Source of the DNA: Schistosoma mansoni | Lineage: Eukaryota > Platyhelminthes > Trematoda > Strigeidida > Schistosomatidae | Assembly: GCF_000237925.1 (NCBI RefSeq) | Contig: NW_017386007.1 | Span: 434,001 to 498,000, forward strand | DNA length: 64,000 bases | Reading direction: 5' to 3' | Shown: positions 50,401 to 59,400 of the stretch, in pieces | Position numbering within the stretch: position 1 is the first letter of the stretch | How the letters are laid out: every line of letters begins with the position of its first letter | The notes under the pieces: model-generated | What the model saw: only the letters and a program-made list of their open reading frames with translations | What the model was told of the DNA's origin: nothing | Databases searched by the model: none | Program-made: the position numbers and the translations under genes

Positions 50401-53400
50401 TGTAATCATTTAACGGTGTTACACATTCAAATATAAGATGATTAAAAAGCATACTGATGATAATTATAATGATAAGTCTATGAATAGGAAATAAGGAAAA
50501 TGCTTGTAGGACTGAGATGTAATCACAATTGATTGATCACTGGGTGGTGATCAATGTCATGCGTGTCAAGTCCTTCTTAGTGCTGATCGAATGCTATCGA
50601 TCAAGTTGCAATGTGGCCACTAGTCTAGGTGGCTCGACACTGCGTGCACTATATTGAGATAAGATGGTGGTTGGAGGTGGTCAACAGGAAATCCTGGACC
50701 CGGTTTTCGTGCTACTTGGCACTTGTCAGCAAAGTATACCTGTAATCTTGAGGGAACTTGTTCTCCCGAGTCCAGGGTTTCTTGTTGACCACCTCCAACC
50801 ACCATCTTATCTCAATATAGTGCACGCAGTGTCGAGCCACCTAGACTAGTGGCCACATTGCAACTTGATCGATAGCATTCGATCAGCACTAAGAAGGACT
50901 TGATACGCATGACATTGATCATTACATTACATTATATTACGATTCACATTGTGTGACGTTTGCAATTTAAAAAATCATACTTTTTATGTTTTTTGAAATA
51001 GCCTACTCACCATTCAGTCTTATAGATATTTTCATTCAATCGTTTCTTTATAAATTTGCTCCTTAGTGATGTGTAGAAATAGCATGATATTAAATCATAT
51101 TCACGCTGAAGTTTTGTCGATCAAATACGGTCACTATTAAGGATTTAACAAGTATAAAATCGGTTACTGTTCAGGAATCAATCAGTGCAAAAGATCTCAG
51201 TTCTAAAGAAGGTTATTTGTGGCCCAGATGGCTCTGTCGTAACGTTTGTGTTTAGGACACTAAGCATTTGGCTTTTTAATGGTCATCAGTGTATTCATAA
51301 AACGTCTTTTACTTCATCCGAGCTGCAGTCAGTAAATGTATAAGCAGAAATTATGAAGAAGCAATAGGATGTGTCCCTATCTTTTCGAGTTCTTACTGTT
51401 CCATTGGGACGAAGAGCACATAAACGACTGTCGATAGAAATCCAGTCAAGAAGTGTTTATCAAGCTATATCTTCAATGATAAGTCCGTGAAAGGCTGCTT
51501 TCATTTCTCAAGATACACAAAGGGTATATTGCATCTGCTCTCCGTACTAGCTAGTTGGGATCGAATGAGTGGCCGTGCTATGATTCTGTACGAGTATTTC
51601 GTGCCACCAATATTCGAGCTCAAGAAATGTTGTCCCAAGCCTCCTGAAACTACACTCTAAACCATATTTTGGGGCTTGCAATGTTCTCACCTTATGCCGA
51701 AAAGGATAGCAGCACATCGCGATCAGCTACTTCTTGAGTAGTTGTGTACAAGACTCCCACTCGTATCTACCTGGACTTTGATCATGATTTTGTTTTCGCC
51801 AAGCTTATCTTGCGTTTTGGTGGTTAGCGAGCGTTTAGTTCTAAACAGGTTGACGTAAGCGAATCGGTTGTAGCTTCCATTGCAATCAAGTATCAAACTT
51901 AGGTTCAATACTTGTAGCCAGTCCTCCACAATGTGTAGATGGGCACTGCATTCGTTTAATTGACACTATGAAAATGGAGATGTAGTAAAGTCATGGGACT
52001 AAATGCACTTCTTTTTGCTTGTAGTATCGTTTCACACAATAATGTTGTTTGTTGAACAGGATTATGCTCTAGGATTGTCTGTTAAAGAGTTTTTCTGAGT
52101 TTATTAACATATTAAAGATTCTATGTACAAACACTTAATGTAGGGTGAAGGCGTGCAACCATCTCTCTTCGTTGTTCCATCCAAAGAGTTAGACTACTTA
52201 AGATATTCGTTGGAAACAGGGAACTGGACGCGATCCTTTTTTACTGGCTTCGATAGCTTATTGTCATCGTTTTCAAGAAAGGACGGAAATCCTCTTGTGA
52301 TAGCCACAAAGAAGTCAGTTTGGCGCATATAGTGTCTGAAATACTAGCTTCCATAATTATCTAACGCTCAACTAGCGTCTGTTAAGAGCGAACTAGAGAT
52401 AACCTATGTTGGCTTCAGACTTTAATGTGGATGCATGCACTAAATGTTTCCTCTTCGTCAAGCTATGGAACAGAGATATTTGTCTACTCTTAACCATAGT
52501 TGTATTTCTCAATCTTAAGGGGAATATAATTTTGTAGATCAACAGGCAGGCTTAGTACTTATGTCTCAGACTATGGTGTTGACTGACGCAGCATCGAATT
52601 CCTCAGTTTCCTCAAGATTACTGATACACCTTGTTGACAAGTGCTCAATAACACAAAGCATAGTCCAGGATTTCCTGTTTACAGCCTTCAACTATCTATC
52701 AAGTACAAACTATCTTGCCAAAATTTACATCCTAGAAAGTTTGTATTTCCCATAATTTCATATTTAGTTTCTAAAACCTTGACATTTTGTTACTATGTCT
52801 ATCTTTCTCTGTACTATAGTATCTGATAATCTTATTTATTCTTTTATTTATCCTGTCTCTTTTTTCAATATCTTCAAGTTATCCAATCAGTGAGGACATT
52901 TTTGGATAATCATGGTTTTCGTGAATTATTTGAAGAAGAATCTTGGAGTTTACGACCTTTAGATAGAGTTTATATAACAAAAAATGAATCAACTGTAATT
53001 GCAGCCGCTGTTGGTGGTCGATTTGAAACAGGCAATGGTTTTACTTTACTTGGTGCACATACAGACAGTCCATGTTTACGTTTGAAACCAAATTCGGAAC
53101 GTTTAAAAGAAGGTTATATTCAATTAGGTGTTGAAACATATGGTGGTGGTCTTTGGTATACATGGTTTGATAGAGATTTAAAATTAGCTGGACGTGTAAT
53201 TATTCGTAATGCTGAAGGACGCCTGGAACAACGTTTAGTACATATTAATAATCCAATTGCATGTGTTCCTAGTTTAGCAATACATTTAAATCAAGAAATA
53301 AAAACTCAAGGTTTTCATCCAAATTCTGAACAACATTTATCTCCAATATTGTGTACTAGGTTAATGGAACAGGTTAGTTTATATCTTATTTAACAATATA

Positions 53401-56400
53401 GAATTACACAAATCCTTGGTTAGTGATTGTTGTCATAGTGACAGCTGTTGATATTCATTCTACTGGTGAAAAAGTTTGTTGATAAGGCGAGACTAAACTT
53501 TATGGACGAGCTAATCAGAAGCTTTCGTTGATTTTCAAGGTCACAGCGCTAAATTCAGTACCTAATGCTTACGTACGGTCGGTTTACAACGGATTTTAGA
53601 GAAGACGTGATAATTAAGCGTCTACAAGAGAAGGGATTATTAAGATTTTGGCGCGAAATTCAATTATCCATTTGGATAAATAGAGTTTTGGCATTATAGC
53701 TGATGTCAGTTCGTGATGAAAACCCTAAGTATAATTCCTAACCTTAATCATGAACTGTAAATCATAATTTGAATTCTTCACACAGGTTTGTAACCCTCAT
53801 TTAGTCTTAGTTATTAAGTTGACACTCTCAGGGTCACTCTAGCGTCGCTCAAAGGTCGTCCATAAATTATAGTCTCACCCTTAACCCTAAAGCATAACTC
53901 TAACCCTTAACCCTAAACCATACCAACATACCAACATTGAAGCTATGTGGTCGAGGCTAAAAGAATTTTTGAGACCCTTATCATGGCTCCAGAGGTCGAC
54001 TACTATGGAGTCATATGGATGAGTTCCTGTACCGTATGCACCATGATTTTAGAACTTCTGAACCTATATCTGACCTTGAGAAGTTTTCGAGCCATGTAAA
54101 AGAACAGTTTCCGCTTTAATTTTTTAGTTTTGTATAATATATTTTTACTGTATGCTAACTGTCTCCTGATTGGCTAATATTTCTCAAGGTCATTTAAGAT
54201 TCGTTCAAAGGTCGTCCATAAAGTTTAGTCTCGCCGTTGATACTACTACAAACTGTTAATATTAGTTGTAATCACTGACTGTCTCACATATAATGGTTTG
54301 CCTTTATTCGATGTAGCACCCTTTAAGAATGTTGTATAGTAGTAACAGGGGTTTTTCTTTTGTAAGACGTTAAAAAAATTAGTGTGGGGATAGTGTGTGG
54401 GTCAACAGAGGGTCATGGCTTGGTCTTAAAGAAATAAGATTAGGATTTAGAGCTCAAAAATAGAGTTAGCAATTAAAGTTAAGTTTTTCATCATTAATTG
54501 ACGGCGGTTGTAATGTTAAAATGCTATTTTACCATAGGGATGATTGAATTTCGTGTCGAATTCTAAGACTATCTCAACTAATTATCTTTAAATAATTACA
54601 ACTGATTAATCAGTTATTCAGTCAACCCTAGGGCCAAGCAGTTACTTCAATGGTAGAAATAAAAAAATATTGCATATAATGAAATGATACAGGGAGAAAG
54701 AATTGGTTCGTAGAAAGTAAGATATAAAGCAATTTTACTCTCACGATTAAAGGGAATACAAAGAGTGTATACACCTACGCCATTGTGATCGATTCTGAGC
54801 CATGTCACCCAAAGTCTCCAACTATTGATTACGATAGTCGCCCAGACCCCAACCAAGTAGCCTGCATCTACCAACATGGCTAGGGCCAGGAGTTAGTGAC
54901 TTTATGGACTGATGCCAAATTTTGGTTTGGCACCCCCCCTAACTTCCTTCCAACCGTCTACAACACTAGTCAGCATTGCGCGTTGTGGTAATCGATGGTT
55001 GGGCATGCGTAATACATGACCCAGTTATCTCAATTGATGTAAATTCACAACCTCATCAACTGATTTACCATCACTCCAATAGCCTGATTCTAACCTCACT
55101 ATTACTTACCCGGTTATCCCAGAAGATGCGACCATCAGATGCTAGTAACTAACGAGTATCTTCTACCCTCAATGGCCACGTTTCTCAGCCGTAATCTAAA
55201 ACAGAACGAACTGCTGAGTAGTATTCTCGTCCTTTGCATCCGTGTAGAGAGGTCTCCAGATATCAACCTATTAGGTCTGATCAGACTTCCAAGATAAGTG
55301 AAGTTGTCGACGCGTTCGACCACTTCACTCGTTATCCTTAGTTCAGGTGTTGACACAGGCCAGCCCTAAATCAAAAGTTTGCATTAAAAGGGAGAAGAAC
55401 TGCGTCCGATAATTAGTGAGGCTGGTATTTTAGATGCTATATTAATCAAATTAATCCCTCTATGGTTATCATAGGATGATTTCGATCCCTTCTTATGAAC
55501 TAGGACGATCAGTGATTGCGACCAGTCAAATGGGATTACGTCCAACTCCCAGATTTTAGCTCAAATTTTAGTCAACCTAATCGCTAAAATTGGACCACCA
55601 TACTTAAAGACCTTTGGACCAGATGCTCTTCTTCCTTTCACATTAGCTTTATCTTTTTGAGCATTAGAGTCGGACGACCTATTTCAATGTCGTATTCAGG
55701 CTGCTTGAAACCGGTGGATAGCTGTAGATTAGCTGAAGGCCATCTAAACTGTTTTTTAAAGCGTTCCACCCATTGTTCTAAACGTCTGCACTGAGAGCAG
55801 AAAAGAGTGTCGTCCTTTTCCGAGATTATCTCGCTTACACTTGACTTCTTAATTCCGGTTTCTTTTATTAATCTGAAGAGTTGTCTGGGGTTGCCTACAG
55901 CCGCTGCTTTTTCCATCTCTTTTGCTTTCGTTGCCCACCACTGCTCACGATCGTTCCCTAGACTTTTGGTCAACCAAAATTTAGTTTATTTACATCCTTC
56001 ATCGTGTTCAGAGCCTGATGTGATGAGTTTATGAGAATCTATCAGTGCAAAAGACTTTGCAGAAATCCGTTGGTTTTTCGTGACCCCTTGGTTAAAATCA
56101 CATATAGATGTTTTTGAATCTTTCCAAGCAACATCTGGGTCAGCCTCGTTTTCAGAACTGTCTAAGTGTGACCTCAGTTGTTCTTCCATTGGCTTTCTCG
56201 TCACTGAGTTCAACTCTGATAGGTCTTCGTAATGTGGTTTTTTTGCATCCAGTGAGGCTCAGGCAAATGCATGCTCTTATTAGAGCATGGTCAGAGTCTA
56301 AATATGCATTCCAGAATGAGCGACAGTCTTCTATCTAGCCTCTCCAATGATGGCTGTTGGCAATATGGTCTATTTGAGTCCATCGTTGGTTTGGTGAAGG

Positions 56401-59400
56401 GGATCGCCGTGGTAAACGATGTCTCTCTTCATGCTTAAAATTAGTGTTTGCTAAAAATAAACGATTGTCTGGGCATAGTTGCCATTATCTGTTCGCTCAG
56501 CCGGCATACTAAAATACCCACCTAAATGTCTTTCTGTTTGGTTTAAGCTACCTACTTGGGTATTAAAGTCACCCACTACGAGTACTATGTCTGAGCGCTT
56601 AGCTTTTTGAAGAAGTTCAGAGAGCTTTCTGTAAAAGTCATCTTTTGCTTCATCCGGGCTGCAGTCAGTGGGAGCGTAGGCAGAAATGACGAAAAGGCAA
56701 CGAAGTATGTCCCTATCCTTCCGAGTTCTCACGGAGCCGTTTAGCCGAACAGCACACAGGCGACTGTTAACAGGGATCCATTCTAATAGTGTCTGTTCTG
56801 CCCTCGTACTTAGTGCTATGCCCATGCTGCCAGTCTGCGAGGGTTTTTCGTCGGGCCGCCAGATATACGGAGGGTGTATCTCGTCGGCTCACCGATTTGA
56901 CGACGTGGAGTCAAGTGAATGACCGTCCTAGGATTCTGTATGCGTGTTTCGGAGACACAGCACACATCAATAGTACGAGATTCTAGGGTTTTATCAAAGG
57001 AGGCCTGTTGGCCGATTTGACATGGGGTGTGTACGTTGAAGGCTCCACGTGATATGATTGCCGATTGTAACAACGACTTACTGGTCAGACCAATGACGCA
57101 TAAACCGGTACTAATAGCCTAGAGTCATCTCTGGATTGCCATTGGTCCTCCGAGATAATAGCTTCTCGCCTAATGCAACCGGTTCAGTGCGGATCACCGA
57201 AATCCGCCTCCGCTATACTAATCATATATCTCAGACATAACTGGACTTTGAGGAACGATCATTGCAGTTAATGTAGCCCTATCGGTTCATTATGATAGGC
57301 AAATCTGATCACCACGTCAAAGTAGCGGCAACGATCGGAACAACTGATTGATGGAGCGTTTTCAATTTTAAATCGAGTGATGAGTAACCGAATAGTACAT
57401 TCACTATGTATGTAACTAACTGTTTGACTTGTCATATATTGTTTTCTTGTCTTTTTGTTAGGGAGATCCAGGAACCTCCTCGAAAAAAAGCCAAAAAAGG
57501 CTCTGAAAATGCTGAGAAGCATCTTATCCAATCAGTATTCACTAGAAGTTTTGCCAGAAACATATAGAAAATTAAAAGTCATATGTTGAGTTTCTGATTG
57601 AATGATTACCTACACTACTACTATGTTTACTAGCGTTCCAGAATTTTCCTGAAATCCATGGCCATCTAGAATACTATAAAAATCTTAGATTATTTGTACA
57701 TGAACGAACTTTTCGAGTAAAGAGTTCCTTCCATATTTCGCTCTTTTTCTCTCATGTTCACTTTACTGTGTAGACTTAGTCTTTGGGTTAATAGAAGAGC
57801 TTAGGAACCGAATCTAGCATTCAATTAGAAGACTTATCACTTTTCACAATATATCCTGTTTTAGGATCTGGGGGTTTATAGAGATTATGATGATTTTAAC
57901 AGTTGAATTCATAAGTCGATGTAAGCTAGACCACCATTGAAAACCTGAAAGCATCAGACGGCCGTTTCGTCTCGCGTGTGGGGTCATGTATGCGCACTGC
58001 TGGGGAGTCCCATAATAGGATGAAACGGTCGTTCAGTGCTATGGTATGACCTCATACGTTAGTATAATTTTACAGTGACATCTATTGTTCTGCTGTATTT
58101 TCTTAGAACTTTATGCCTAACAACAACATTAAACAATTGAAATTACAAAAAAAATTAAAAAGATGGTTATGAATAGGTCCTACTTGGTAGTAGTTTGTAT
58201 TCACAGTTTATTTGATAAGTTAAAATAATTCGTTTTTCATATTGTTTTTTTTATTATACAGCTTCAAAATCCAAATGCTCAAAATGCCAATACTACTGAA
58301 TGTGGAAATGATTCAACAAATACATGTTTTAACATATGTCCTATTTCATTGCCTAATAGAAATCGTCATCCACCAGCTTTGTTACGTTTATTAAGTGAAG
58401 AAACAGGTGTTAGTGAACAACAAATTGTAGAGCTAGAGCTTTGTTTTGCCGATGCACAACCTGCTTGTGTTGGTGGTCTATACAAAGAATTTATTCATGC
58501 ACCTCGTTTAGATAATTTATTTAATTCTTATGCTGGTCTTCATGGTTTCATTGAATCTCTTCCAACTTTATCCTCTGAATGTAATATACGTTTATTATGC
58601 TTATTTGATCATGAAGAAGTTGGTTCTACATCAACTCAAGGTGCAGATTCAGGTTATACTTTGTCTGTTATTCGTCGACTTAATAAAGCATTTGAAATGT
58701 GCAATTTATCTGAAACACTTACGCCATGTAACAATACAAATACATCACAATGTACAAAATGTAATTTAGATTTACATTTTGAAAAATCATTAGCTAAATC
58801 TTTTCTTGTATCAGCTGATCAAGCTCATGCAGTTCATCCATCATGGGGTGAACGACATGAATGTTATCATAAACCTCAATTTCATAGTGGTGTTGTATTA
58901 AAATACAATGTTTCACAACGTTATGCTACAAATAGTCTTACTGCAGCGGTTGTTCGTGAAATTGCACATTTGTGTAATGTCCCAGTTCAGGTTTGTGTTG
59001 TTTTGAGCTTTTCGTTATTACATAAATTATTAATCTATATTTTAAACGTAGATAAATGGTGGCTAGTAGTGAAACTTAGGATACCCGTTTCGTTTTATTT
59101 GGGACTCGTCAACTGAATATACGTTCATCTTAGGGTGGATGTTCATTCTGGGACTCTATCCAGTACCGTTCTCTTCAAACGCTATCACGTTAAACACTTA
59201 GCTACTGAGTACAGATAGTCACTAGCTCATGCGATGGGGTGAATTTTAATTTTCATATATATTTTAGTTTTTTGCATCTTCCCATTGATATTAAGGACTA
59301 CGATTGATCAGTCTGTTTTTGGGATATGTGCTTCCTATGTGGATTAACTCGATATTGCCATTAGGTTACAAAGATTTTGGACAGAGATGTAGTGAACATT

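Noticed and set aside
50620-50849. Pair of opposite-strand genes with identical ends
   Set aside because: They are mirror images created by the palindrome, lie inside a DNPEP intron and match no protein family.
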